64,000 bases of DNA from Pseudobdellovibrio sp. (GTDB lineage Bacteria; Bdellovibrionota; Bdellovibrionia; Bdellovibrionales; Bdellovibrionaceae). The notes under the pieces are model-generated. The model searched no databases. It was given only the letters and a program-made list of their open reading frames with translations, and was not told where the DNA came from. Shown here piece after piece: positions 16,722-24,675 of the stretch (within the stretch, counting starts at the first letter, position 1; the number at the start of each line of letters is the position of its first letter). The position numbers were made by a program, and so were the translations under genes. Where the stretch lies: NCBI GenBank assembly GCA_020696855.1, contig JAJFMT010000002.1:33962-97961 (forward strand), given 5' to 3'.

Positions 16722-16748
16722 TTATCGGTCTTTTAATGCGGAAGTTGA
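16722..16748 (-). promoter_or_regulatory. Sigma-28 (FliA)-like promoter upstream of csrA
   Basis: On the - strand TCAA-N15-ACCGATAA, against the enterobacterial FliA consensus TAAA-N15-GCCGATAA (two mismatches, exact spacing). It ends 27 nt before the csrA ATG. Confidence 0.5.
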
Positions 16749-16918
16749 ATATTTCTTATAGGGTCGAAAGTCAAGAACACCTCAATAAATGTTTCAAAGA
16801 CAGCTAATAATTTCAAAAATTTACCACGAAATCTGTCATGATCTTAAAAATGTCAAAAAGCGGATAAAAGCTAAGTCCAACTCTTGTGCAAATAACCCAT
16901 CAATGATGAACTTGAGCC

Positions 16919-17611
16919 ATGAATGCCGACCAACTGACAAATTGCCCGTGGGCTCCCTGGGGCCAACTCCCTGTCCACTACTGTGAAACCAACCTTTGCG
17001 CCTGGGTAGTTCAACCTGCCAATACGTGGTCAAACATCGGTTACCTGATCGCAGCTTACTACATTTACCGCCAAAGCGACTGGAAGCCGGTTCGCAAACA
17101 ATTTGCGTTTGCATCCGTTGCGCTCTTCATCGGAAGTACATTTTATCATCTGAGCGGAACATTTATCGGTCGCGATGTTGATGTGGGCGCGATGCTTTTA
17201 CTTTCTTCTTTGATTCTTATTCAAACGTTTTCACGCACAATCGGAAAGCGCTTTGCGTTTTCACCCATTCAGATTTTTTGGATGACGATCGGCATGTTCG
17301 GCTTGTCTTTACCTTCCTTACGCGGCTACGGAATGGGCGGCGGCGCCATGTTTGTCTTTCAGATTTTTATCTCGGCTGCGCTGGAACTTCTTTATTCCCG
17401 TCAGAATCCGGCTTCACCCGCCATCAAAAAGAGCCTCATCGTTTCACTTGTCGTGTTTGTTGTTGCGCTGGTTTTGAATTTACTGGATATGAAGCGTATT
17501 TACTGCCTGCCTGAGAACAACATCGTCACTCTTCATGCCATCTGGCATCTCATGTGCGCGTATTCGATCTTTCTGGGAGTTAAATATTACTGCCATCAGG
17601 AGAAGAGCTAG
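16919..17611 (+). CDS. CREST-superfamily (ceramidase-like) membrane hydrolase, copy 1
   Basis: 230 residues with about seven transmembrane segments. The N-terminal 'YCETNLCAWVVQPANTWSNIGYL' resembles the opening of alkaline ceramidases (CE...W..QP.NT.SN). The CREST catalytic set is visible: S73 and H77 in 'STFYHLSG', Asp86/Asp88 in 'GRDVDVG', and the HxxxH pair H206/H210 in 'LHAIWHL'. Members of this superfamily are Zn-dependent lipid amidases or receptors; the substrate here is unknown, perhaps a sphingolipid or other amide lipid. Its stop overlaps the start of a homologous gene (TAGTG), so the two form an operon by tandem duplication. Confidence 0.75.
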   Translation: MNADQLTNCPWAPWGQLPVHYCETNLCAWVVQPANTWSNIGYLIAAYYIYRQSDWKPVRKQFAFASVALFIGSTFYHLSGTFIGRDVDVGAMLLLSSLILIQTFSRTIGKRFAFSPIQIFWMTIGMFGLSLPSLRGYGMGGGAMFVFQIFISAALELLYSRQNPASPAIKKSLIVSLVVFVVALVLNLLDMKRIYCLPENNIVTLHAIWHLMCAYSIFLGVKYYCHQEKS

Positions 17612-18291
17612 TGGAATTCACCGCGTGCCCCTGGGCTTCTGTTGGTCAGATGCCGGTGTACTTCTGCGAAACTAACCTCTGTGCCTGGGTCGAACAGCCG
17701 GCGAACACCTGGTCAAACATCGGCTACCTGATTTCTGCCATACTTATTTTCCGTCAGACAAGCTGGCGCCCGCAACGGCTCTGGTTTGCGTGGATCGTTT
17801 TTATCCTTTTTATCGGAAGCACTTTCTTTCACATGAGTGCCACTGTCATCGGGCGCGATATGGATTTAGCAGGAATGCTCTTACTGTCGTCTTATTCTCT
17901 CAGCTTTACACTCACCCGATCTTACAAATTTTCAACGAAACAAATGTATTCAATTTTTGCTTTGCTGTTTTTAACTTCGGTTCCGTTTATTCATCCGCAA
18001 TTAGGCGGAACGGTTTTTTTGATTCAGTTTTTGGTCGCGGCCGCGCTTGAATTTATTTATTCGTCAAAGCATCCGCCCGCACCTATGATAAAGAAGAGCC
18101 TTGTCATGGCATTCGGGCTTTTTCTATTCGCGCTTTTTCTGAATATCCTGGATATGAATCTGATTTACTGCCTGCCGAAAAATAATGTTATTACTCTGCA
18201 TGCGATCTGGCATCTGATCTGCGCTTACTGCATTTACCTGCTAGTGAAATACTATTGTCATCCTGATTCAGAAATTAAAACGGCCGTTTAG
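17611..18291 (+). CDS. CREST-superfamily (ceramidase-like) membrane hydrolase, copy 2
   Basis: 226 residues, clearly a paralogue of the preceding protein along its whole length: 'CPWASVGQMPVYFCETNLCAWVEQPANTWSNIGYL', 'GSTFFHMSATVIGRDMDLAGMLLLSS' and 'LHAIWHLICAYCIY'. The Ser-His, Asp and HxxxH positions are all kept, so both copies may be active. Start is GTG 17611, overlapping the upstream stop by one base, with AGGAGAAGAG upstream. It converges on flgL with only 14 nt between them. Confidence 0.75.
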   Translation: MEFTACPWASVGQMPVYFCETNLCAWVEQPANTWSNIGYLISAILIFRQTSWRPQRLWFAWIVFILFIGSTFFHMSATVIGRDMDLAGMLLLSSYSLSFTLTRSYKFSTKQMYSIFALLFLTSVPFIHPQLGGTVFLIQFLVAAALEFIYSSKHPPAPMIKKSLVMAFGLFLFALFLNILDMNLIYCLPKNNVITLHAIWHLICAYCIYLLVKYYCHPDSEIKTAV

Positions 18292-18305
18292 GAAAAGTAG
18301 AATTA

Positions 18306-19388
18306 TTACTTCATGAAATCTAAAAGATTCATGCCGATAACACGGCTGCTGGTCTCCAGCGTGCCTTTTAACGTTGTGTCGGCTTTTGATAATTGAGTCA
18401 TCGTTTCGAACAGATCGGCGTCTTCAATTTGCGACGTGATCGATTTGTTATCGACTGTCTGTTTATGAATTCCTTCAGTCGCAGAGTTCAACACATTCAC
18501 TCGTCCGCCGATTTCAGCGCGCATTAAGTTAACCTGATTCAACGCCTGATCTAACGGCTCTAATGCTTCCTGAATCGCGAACTTGTCATTCGTTTTCAAT
18601 GCAACATCAAGACTTTGCATAAGCGAGAAGATGTTAACACCTTCATTGCCCGTTACAGGATCTTTCTGCGACATGGTCTGAACACGGCCAACAGAGGCAG
18701 GGCCACGTGTTTCAATGTAATTTTCATCTTCCTGTTTATTCAGGAACTCACGGTCCACTTCAGCCAGCTTGTAATCCTGCAACTGAGCGGTGTCTTCAGG
18801 AACATCCACAGGCGGGCGAACATACGTGTTGTCCGGACCGACTCCACGGCCAAGGAATACGCGGTTACCTGATAAATTCATCGCCACGAAGCTGCCCTTC
18901 TGGTTCTGAATTTTCATTTCACCGTCATCACCGTTGTATTCACCGTCCTTGGTAAACGGCGGAGTCTGTGTTTTAAATCCACCGAATAAATAACGCTCAC
19001 CAGAGCGGCGGTTAGACATTTCTAAAATAGCACTTTTAATCTGTTCAACTTCTGAACCGATCATCGAGCGCTGTGGGGCTCCTACCGTGTCGCTGGCCGC
19101 TTGCAATGCCAGCTCTTTTGTACGGATCAATGAATCAGCCAATTGCCCCAGAGTCGATTCTGTTGTCTCTAAAAAGTTTTTAGCAAAGAAGATATTTTTT
19201 TCGAACTGCTGAAGATTTTTCTCTTCAGTACGGTTCGTTAAAACTTTCGCAGCTCCTGTAGGGTCATCCGACGGCGTCTGCAGCTTTTTACCGGTCGCTG
19301 CCTGATTCTGCAATGTCGCAAGCTCAGATCTATTCTTCTGAATATTTTTAAGAACCTGAGTTTGAGTCATCTTATCGGTAATACGCAT
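18306..19388 (-). CDS. flgL: Flagellar hook-filament junction protein FlgL
   Basis: 360 residues. The N-terminal 'MRITDKMTQTQVLKNIQKNRSELATLQNQAATGKKLQTPSDDPTGAAKVL' is the flagellin/FlgL D0-D1 region, and the C-terminal 'ITSQIEDADLFETMTQLSKADTTLKGTLETSSRVIGMNLLDFMK' is the matching coiled segment. No signal peptide, as expected for type III export. It is the last gene of the flgM-N-K-L part of the cluster and follows flgK by 13 nt. Confidence 0.93.
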   Translation of the reverse strand: MRITDKMTQTQVLKNIQKNRSELATLQNQAATGKKLQTPSDDPTGAAKVLTNRTEEKNLQQFEKNIFFAKNFLETTESTLGQLADSLIRTKELALQAASDTVGAPQRSMIGSEVEQIKSAILEMSNRRSGERYLFGGFKTQTPPFTKDGEYNGDDGEMKIQNQKGSFVAMNLSGNRVFLGRGVGPDNTYVRPPVDVPEDTAQLQDYKLAEVDREFLNKQEDENYIETRGPASVGRVQTMSQKDPVTGNEGVNIFSLMQSLDVALKTNDKFAIQEALEPLDQALNQVNLMRAEIGGRVNVLNSATEGIHKQTVDNKSITSQIEDADLFETMTQLSKADTTLKGTLETSSRVIGMNLLDFMK

Positions 19389-19401
19389 TTACAGTCTTAT
19401 C

Positions 19402-20814
19402 CTACAGTCTCTTTAAGTTTAATACCGTTTCAAACATTTCATCAGCCATACGGATTACGCGCGCTGAAGCCTCGTAAGCCTTTTGGTACTCAATCATTTT
19501 TTGTGCTTCTTCGTCCAAGCTGACGCCGCTGATGCTTTCGCGTACATTCTTAACCTGGTCGACGATATTCTTTTGCGTTTCCAGGCTGGCCGCTGCCTTC
19601 TGGCCCATCACACCGATCTCGCCCACTTTCGAAGTGTAATAATCGTCAAATGAGAATGTGCTGCTATCACCCATTACTTTTTTAAACTGTAACGAGTGAA
19701 TAACGTTTGCAACTGTGTTGTCGCCCGGAGCATTCGGCTTAGAGGCCGCAGAGATTCGTCCCACGTCTCTGATAATGTCGTGATTTACTTTTAAATCACG
19801 TAAATCAAAAGTTCCGTCCTGTGGAATATCAAAGAACTGACCGCCCTGTTTGTTGTAACGGTCATAACCTTCGGCATGTGCATTATTAACTTCGCTGGCA
19901 ATGTTGTAAGCCAAGTCAGCAATGTTCTGCTTCATTTGCGAAACCATACCGTCACGCAATTCAATGGCTCCGCCCAATGCACCTTTTTTAAATTGATCTG
20001 TAATATCACTTTGTGCTTTAGCACCCAGTTCATAAACAACCTGTGTACGGTTGTTTTCGTCTGTTTTTGTTTTCAATTCAGACGCGCTTGTACCGGCCAC
20101 CAGAATACCCGTTTTACCGGCCGTAATGTTAACCATTCCGCCTGTTGTATCTTCGGCCCAGCTGATATCAATCTTTTCAGCTAATTTTTTAATAAGTAAA
20201 TCACGGCGGTCACGCTCATCATTCGCTGAAACACCTGAAATTTCAATCGACTGAATTTTTTCATTCAGCTTTGCGATTTCTTTAATGTGACCGTTAATTT
20301 CATTCACGCCTGACGAAATTGTGTTATTCAATTCATCTGCGACGGAGTCAATCTGTCTGTCGACGTCCTGAAAATTTTTGATTAAGGCCGCTGCATTGTC
20401 CCGCACAACTGTTCTTGCAGTTAAGCTCTCAGGGTTGTTCGCAAGTTCGCGGAAGCTGTTAAAGAATTCAGACATCGCATTGCTTGTGCCTTTAACTGTT
20501 TGTTCGTTAAAAGCAGACTCAAGTCTTTGTAAAGCGTTCTGACGGCCCTCTAAAAACCCGAGATTAGAACCTTCGCGCTCAAGTTGTTTTTCAATCCATG
20601 GATTATTTGTGCGGGTAATACCACCCAAGCGGGAACCCGTGCCGATGCGGTTTTTACCTTCGTTAACTGCAGGGTTTGTTTCAACATCAACACGCTGGCG
20701 CGAGAATCCTTCAACAGATTTGTTAGCAATATTATGAGACGCAGTCTGCAGGGCAGACTGACTGACGTTCATACTACGTCGTCCCAAATCTAACAAACTG
20801 TGAATCTTGGCCAT
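19402..20814 (-). CDS. flgK: Flagellar hook-associated protein 1, FlgK
   Basis: 470 residues. N-terminal 'LLDLGRRSMNVSQSALQTASHNIANKSVEGFSRQRVDVE' contains the axial-protein ANNIAN-like signature, and the C-terminal 'VSLDEEAQKMIEYQKAYEASARVIRMADEMFETVLNLKR' forms the partner helix. It is the hook-proximal junction ring component, exported with FlgN as chaperone; flgN lies directly upstream. Length is slightly below E. coli FlgK (547 aa), with a reduced variable centre. Confidence 0.95.
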   Translation of the reverse strand: MAKIHSLLDLGRRSMNVSQSALQTASHNIANKSVEGFSRQRVDVETNPAVNEGKNRIGTGSRLGGITRTNNPWIEKQLEREGSNLGFLEGRQNALQRLESAFNEQTVKGTSNAMSEFFNSFRELANNPESLTARTVVRDNAAALIKNFQDVDRQIDSVADELNNTISSGVNEINGHIKEIAKLNEKIQSIEISGVSANDERDRRDLLIKKLAEKIDISWAEDTTGGMVNITAGKTGILVAGTSASELKTKTDENNRTQVVYELGAKAQSDITDQFKKGALGGAIELRDGMVSQMKQNIADLAYNIASEVNNAHAEGYDRYNKQGGQFFDIPQDGTFDLRDLKVNHDIIRDVGRISAASKPNAPGDNTVANVIHSLQFKKVMGDSSTFSFDDYYTSKVGEIGVMGQKAAASLETQKNIVDQVKNVRESISGVSLDEEAQKMIEYQKAYEASARVIRMADEMFETVLNLKRL

Positions 20815-20835
20815 CCGTGCCTTTCCTTATCTTGC

Positions 20836-21339
20836 TTAAGCTTCTCTGCTTACCAAGTTCCCTGAGTTATTGCCTTGTTGATAGCTTCCTTTTTTCTGGT
20901 AGGTTTTAGGACCGCTGATCGCATCTTTGATGTTTTCCATCGCAGAATTTACGGTACTTAAAGCTGATTCAGCATAGACTGCATTTTCTTTATTGATTGC
21001 AACCAAACGCTCTGTCAGTAGACCGAACGCTGAGTGGATTGTGCGCAGACGATCGCCTTCTGCTCCGCCCATACGCTGTGCTAATTCAAGCAAACGCGGT
21101 TCATCTGCATTGGCACCGATCTCTTGTGCAAGTGCAGAGGCAAAACCGGCACGAATTGTATCAAGGCCGGCAATCTTGTTTAAGAGCTGTTCTTTTAAAA
21201 GATTATTTTCATTTAAAAGTTCAATTTCATTTTGAATGAGGAAGTCTTTTTCTTTGCGAACACAGTCTAAAAGCAGGCGATACTGCTTAGTCATGTCCTC
21301 TAAATTAGAGAGTAATTTTTCGTAAGATTGTTGTTTCAT
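20836..21339 (-). CDS. flgN: Flagellar export chaperone FlgN
   Basis: 167 residues, almost entirely helical: 'SYEKLLSNLEDMTKQYRLLLDCVRKEKDFLIQNEIELLNENNLLKEQLLNKI', then a second helix and a flexible C-terminus that would carry the substrate-binding segment. FlgN family similarity is weak at residue level, but size, helicity and position between flgM and flgK match closely. It escorts FlgK and FlgL to the export gate in known systems. Confidence 0.85.
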   Translation of the reverse strand: MKQQSYEKLLSNLEDMTKQYRLLLDCVRKEKDFLIQNEIELLNENNLLKEQLLNKIAGLDTIRAGFASALAQEIGANADEPRLLELAQRMGGAEGDRLRTIHSAFGLLTERLVAINKENAVYAESALSTVNSAMENIKDAISGPKTYQKKGSYQQGNNSGNLVSREA

Positions 21340-21386
21340 TTTTGCCCCTCATCCGTGAAGTGCTAAATAATTAAAATTAAAAAACT

Positions 21387-21731
21387 CTAGTCGTTAGAAG
21401 TTTTGCCGGCACCTAAAAGATGCTCTTCAACCATACGGTCAGCTACGGCTTTAGAATCAACTTTGTACTTACCTTCTGCGATTAATTTTTTGAACTTTTC
21501 TACCTTGTTCATATCAACGTCAGGAGAGTTGTTAGCTAATTCTTTAATTTTTTTAATATCTTGAGCGCGGCCTGAAAGTTCAACTTTTGCTGCCTGTGAA
21601 CTTTCAGAAGTTGCTGATGCATCTGAAGATACTGAAGTCGACGAACTTTTTTTGGCTGCACCTGATTTGTCCGCAGCTTTAGTATCGCTAGTATTTAAAT
21701 TTTGTCCGACCTTATTGTGAGTAATCTTCAT
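21387..21731 (-). CDS. flgM: Anti-sigma-28 factor FlgM
   Basis: 114 residues. The N-terminal half is low-complexity, Ser/Ala/Lys-rich and probably disordered; residues about 45-105 carry the FlgM core 'VELSGRAQDIKKIKELANNSPDVDMNKVEKFKKLIAEGKYKVDSKAVADRMVEEHL'. FlgM holds FliA inactive until exported through the finished hook. It has a ribosome site CGGAGG 6 nt before ATG and its own sigma-70-type promoter at 21753-21781, so flgMNKL may be transcribed separately from the rod/ring genes. Confidence 0.92.
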   Translation of the reverse strand: MKITHNKVGQNLNTSDTKAADKSGAAKKSSSTSVSSDASATSESSQAAKVELSGRAQDIKKIKELANNSPDVDMNKVEKFKKLIAEGKYKVDSKAVADRMVEEHLLGAGKTSND

Positions 21732-21752
21732 GAGAACCTCCGACCTATAATT

Positions 21753-21781
21753 ATTGTATCACAGTGAGACATTTGTACCAA
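21753..21781 (-). promoter_or_regulatory. Sigma-70-type promoter upstream of flgM
   Basis: TTGGTA (-35), 17-nt spacer and TACAAT (-10) on the - strand, ending 21 nt before the flgM ATG. It sits in the only sizeable gap between flgJ and flgM. Confidence 0.6.
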
Positions 21782-21782
21782 A

Positions 21783-22508
21783 TCATTCTGAGACATTCGG
21801 CTTAACAGTCCAATACACAGGACTAGCCGATGAGACCCAACCCAGCTGTTCCCCAGCCTGAATTGTGTCACCTGGAGACAATTTCTGTTCCATTCCCAGA
21901 CCCGTTCCGCGTGTCATAATGAGACTTTCCAGACCATTATCGTGTTTAATTCGATACTGCATCTGATCCATCTCCAGGTATTTTTTATCTAGCAAAACAC
22001 CGACCCATGGATTTTTGAGTTCCGTTTTTTGATCAGGTGGTGATTGAAAAGTGAAAGTGACCGGCTGACCGGACTTAGGGCTGACTTCGCCTGGCATCGC
22101 TACCCGGGCAGGAGCGGCTTGAGGCGCCATCTGTGCACCGGTAAACTGGCTTTTTTGATCAATAGGCAACGGGCCCAAAGGCTTGTCCACAGGCTGTTTC
22201 AGGCCCATTTTCGTTCCGTACTTATCGATCAATTGTTCATAAATCATTTTTGATAGACCGATGCCGCCTGACTTAGTCCACTGTTCGGCATATTGGTCAT
22301 CAAGCTGGTCTCTGAAAAGTTTTTCTGCGTTGCTGGCTTTTACAAAACCACCTTCTTGAACGGTGGCGCGCATTTCTTTCATCATCGAGCGGATAAAATG
22401 CTGCTCATACATATCAGCAACCTGATGAAGTTTCTCGTCCGCAGCCTTCGCTTTGTCAGCAGCTGTGGGCGGGATTCTTACATTATTTAATTTTCCGATT
22501 TCGCTCAT
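21783..22508 (-). CDS. flgJ: FlgJ-type rod-binding protein with degenerate M23-like C-terminal domain
   Basis: 241 residues. Residues about 20-105 match the FlgJ rod-binding domain ('LHQVADMYEQHFIRSMMKEMRATVQEGG', 'NAEKLFRDQLDDQYAEQWTKSGGIGLSKMIYEQL'). After a Pro/Gln-rich linker, residues 150-241 look like a LytM/M23 endopeptidase fold: 'YRIKHDNGLESLIM', 'LSPGDTIQAGEQLGWV', then 'SPVYWTVKPN' where an active enzyme would have an HxH strand. The metal ligands are missing, so it is probably a peptidoglycan- or protein-binding domain. It replaces the glucosaminidase domain of enterobacterial FlgJ. The start overlaps the upstream small ORF as ATGA. Confidence 0.82.
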   Translation of the reverse strand: MSEIGKLNNVRIPPTAADKAKAADEKLHQVADMYEQHFIRSMMKEMRATVQEGGFVKASNAEKLFRDQLDDQYAEQWTKSGGIGLSKMIYEQLIDKYGTKMGLKQPVDKPLGPLPIDQKSQFTGAQMAPQAAPARVAMPGEVSPKSGQPVTFTFQSPPDQKTELKNPWVGVLLDKKYLEMDQMQYRIKHDNGLESLIMTRGTGLGMEQKLSPGDTIQAGEQLGWVSSASPVYWTVKPNVSE

Positions 22509-22720
22509 TTGAACTGATTGCCCTGTATGTAAAAAAAGATGGGGAGTGTCCTTTTATTTCTTAATCTCGTCCATGAGATTTTTCTAAGTGCAAGTGACGA
22601 CTGAAAATCATCCGTGATTTCTTTGCCGTTCTGATGTGAAACTTCCTGCGAGGTTGTTCGTACATTGGCAGCACCTAGACCGTCCTTGGTTAATGAAATT
22701 TGAGGACCCTCCCCTTTCAC
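22505..22720 (-). CDS. Small ORF between flgI and flgJ, possibly frameshifted
   Basis: A GTG-started 71-codon frame beginning MKGEGPQISLTKDGLGAANV, whose stop overlaps the flgJ ATG as ATGA. The first 45 residues look like normal coding sequence; the last third ('WTRLRNKRTLPIFFYIQG') is basic/hydrophobic and atypical. Near the A5 run in codons for 'LRKI', one extra A would switch the frame to end LMDEIKK-stop, about 45 nt before flgJ and just before AAAGGA, a more natural terminus. So it may be a real small flagellar protein carrying a homopolymer frameshift, or a sequencing error. A hairpin (CCGGT...ACCGG) precedes and partly covers the GTG. No family recognised. Confidence 0.4.
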   Translation of the reverse strand: MKGEGPQISLTKDGLGAANVRTTSQEVSHQNGKEITDDFQSSLALRKISWTRLRNKRTLPIFFYIQGNQFK

Positions 22721-22763
22721 CGGTTTTCATCCATGAATACCGGCAAAAAAAATTAAATTAAAA

Positions 22764-23759
22764 CTACATCGTCTCCAGCTCTCCGTGTAAGGCCCCTGCG
22801 GCCTTCACAGATTGCAGGATTGAAATTAAATCCTTCGGTGACACCCCAAGCTTGTTCAGCGCTTGCACGAGATCACCAACGTTTGCTCCGACATCAAGTA
22901 ACGTGACTTTATCGTCTGCACCGTCCTTTGATTTTTTACCATCAACTTTTAATGTCAGGCTTCCGTGGCTTAATCCGACTTTTGAAATTCTGACTTTTTC
23001 ACCGATAACAATAGTTCCCGTTCTCTCATTGATAACGACTCTTGCGACTTGATCCGGGTTAATTTCGATCGCCTCAATCGAAGCCATCAGTTCCACGCCG
23101 CGGTTTTCGTAGGAAAACGGAGTCACGATATCAATTGTTCCTGCATCTTTTGCTGTCGCATACTGACCGCCCAGCTCTTTATTGATTGTCAGAACTGTGC
23201 GTGCTGCCGTTGTGAAATCAGGATTATGTAAAGTCATGCGATACATTTTGCGTGAAGCAAAGTCCGCCTGAATATCACGTTCAATCATCGCACCGTTCGG
23301 AATGCGGCCTGCAGTCGTGTGAACTTCTTTACCGTCACCTAATACAGACAAACTTCCCTGAGCCACGGCGAATACTTCGTCATTAGCTGCACGCAACGGA
23401 GACTGTAAAAGAGTTCCACCCACCAGTGATGAAGCATCACCGATACTGCTGACTGTTACATCCACCGGGTTACCGGCCTTCGCAAATGCAGGCAGTGTTG
23501 CTGTGATAATAACGGCCGCAATATTTTTACTTTGCATGTCTTTCGCTTCAACTTTTACACCCATTTTTTCGATCAAGCGAGCAAAAGACTGATTCGTAAA
23601 TGAAGAGGCTGAATCGCCCGTTCCTTTTAATCCCACAACCAAACCGTAACCGATCAGCTGATTTTCACGTACGCCTCTGATGCTCGCGATATCTTTCAGT
23701 CTTGCACCGTAAGAAAAGCCGAATGAAATCAAAATAAGAGTAAAAAGAATTTTATTCAT
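22764..23759 (-). CDS. flgI: Flagellar P-ring protein FlgI
   Basis: 331 residues with a Sec signal peptide ('ILFTLILISFGFSYG') and strong FlgI sequence: 'RLKDIASIRGVRENQLIGYGLVVGLKGTGDS', 'KNIAAVIITATLPAFAKAGNPVDVTVSSIGDASSLVGGTLLQSPLRAAN', 'FAVAQGSLSV', 'VARVVINERTGTIVIGEKVRIS' and a C-terminal 'VQALNKLGVSPKDLISILQSVKAAGALHGELE'. It forms the periplasmic bushing around the rod. It overlaps flgH by 8 nt. Confidence 0.97.
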   Translation of the reverse strand: MNKILFTLILISFGFSYGARLKDIASIRGVRENQLIGYGLVVGLKGTGDSASSFTNQSFARLIEKMGVKVEAKDMQSKNIAAVIITATLPAFAKAGNPVDVTVSSIGDASSLVGGTLLQSPLRAANDEVFAVAQGSLSVLGDGKEVHTTAGRIPNGAMIERDIQADFASRKMYRMTLHNPDFTTAARTVLTINKELGGQYATAKDAGTIDIVTPFSYENRGVELMASIEAIEINPDQVARVVINERTGTIVIGEKVRISKVGLSHGSLTLKVDGKKSKDGADDKVTLLDVGANVGDLVQALNKLGVSPKDLISILQSVKAAGALHGELETM

Positions 23760-24675
23760 TTGAAGCCCTCTTTACGTGAACCAGGTCATACTGCGCTTCC
23801 AGCAGTTTGTTCGAGCTGACACTTGCATCATTGAAGTCTTCAGCACGAATTAACGCTGTCGCAATTAACTTATATGGTTTCTTTTTGATCGTAATAAATT
23901 GCTGACCGCGAATTCTGTAAGTGTCATCCGGCATTCTTTCAACAATCTTAGCCGGAATGTTTTCGATATCTTTCAAATCAATTTTTTCTTCTACTGCTTT
24001 CTTACCCGCAACAGGAGCGGCTCCGCCAACACTTGCCGGTAAACGGAAGTCACCGTCAGCTTTTTGCTCAACGTACGCCTGCTGTTCATCCAACGGATCT
24101 ACAACGATCTCGCCTTTTGCAATTCGTTCGGCGCGTAATTTTCTTTCAGCTTCAACAGTGGCTAAGCGCTGTCTTTCAGCTTCAGCTTTTCTTTCTTCTT
24201 CTTCAGCTACACGGCGCTGCTCATCTAACTGAGTCAGCAACTCGCCGACCACTTGCGCTTTATTTTCAACAAGTTTAAAAGCTGAACCTTCAAGTTTGAT
24301 TGTTGTCGGATCGCCTTCTCTGCGGTGCTTGTTTTCGGCAAACAAATAGCTTGTTTGGCCTTCCATCTTCCATAATGAGCCGGCAGAGCTGTTTAAAGCC
24401 GACTCTTCTTCCATGCGCTCGCGAGTCATGCGTTTATATTGCCGGTCTGACGGCGGAGCCATGTTGTTTAGCCCTGAATAACGGGTCAACGGTTCTTTTA
24501 CTCCGATGTCTTCATCAGTAATTTCTTTAACAGGAGCTTTCACAACCTGCTCGGCAGGTTCAGGTGTCAGTTCTTTTTCAAGCTGGGCTTCTTTAGCCGC
24601 ATCACCTTGTTCAGAAAAGGTTGCGCAGCCCTGAAATCCAAGAACACAAATGACTGCAAGAAGACGTTTAATCAT
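23752..24675 (-). CDS. flgH: Flagellar L-ring lipoprotein FlgH with internal coiled-coil insertion
   Basis: 307 residues against about 230 in most FlgH. A lipoprotein signal ends at Cys17 ('GFQGCATF'). FlgH features are 'NSSAGSLWKMEGQTSYLFAENKHRREGDPTTIKLEG' and the C-terminal 'IPAKIVERMPDDTYRIRGQQFITIKKKPYKLIATALIRAEDF'. Between them, about residues 155-200, lies a charged coiled coil ('RRVAEEEERKAEAERQRLATVEAERKLRAERIA') not usual for the family. It forms the outer-membrane ring of the basal body with FlgI. It overlaps flgA by 4 nt. Confidence 0.88.
   Translation of the reverse strand: MIKRLLAVICVLGFQGCATFSEQGDAAKEAQLEKELTPEPAEQVVKAPVKEITDEDIGVKEPLTRYSGLNNMAPPSDRQYKRMTRERMEEESALNSSAGSLWKMEGQTSYLFAENKHRREGDPTTIKLEGSAFKLVENKAQVVGELLTQLDEQRRVAEEEERKAEAERQRLATVEAERKLRAERIAKGEIVVDPLDEQQAYVEQKADGDFRLPASVGGAAPVAGKKAVEEKIDLKDIENIPAKIVERMPDDTYRIRGQQFITIKKKPYKLIATALIRAEDFNDASVSSNKLLEAQYDLVHVKRASNE

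Noticed and set aside
18333..18340. GCCGATAA, a perfect sigma-28 -10 box
   Set aside because: It lies on the + strand inside the 3' end of flgL (- strand) with no + strand gene after it and no matching -35 at 15 nt.
19370..19384. ACCGATAA on the - strand at the flgL start
   Set aside because: It encodes codons 4-6 of FlgL (ITDK), lies after the ATG and has no TAAA box at the right spacing.
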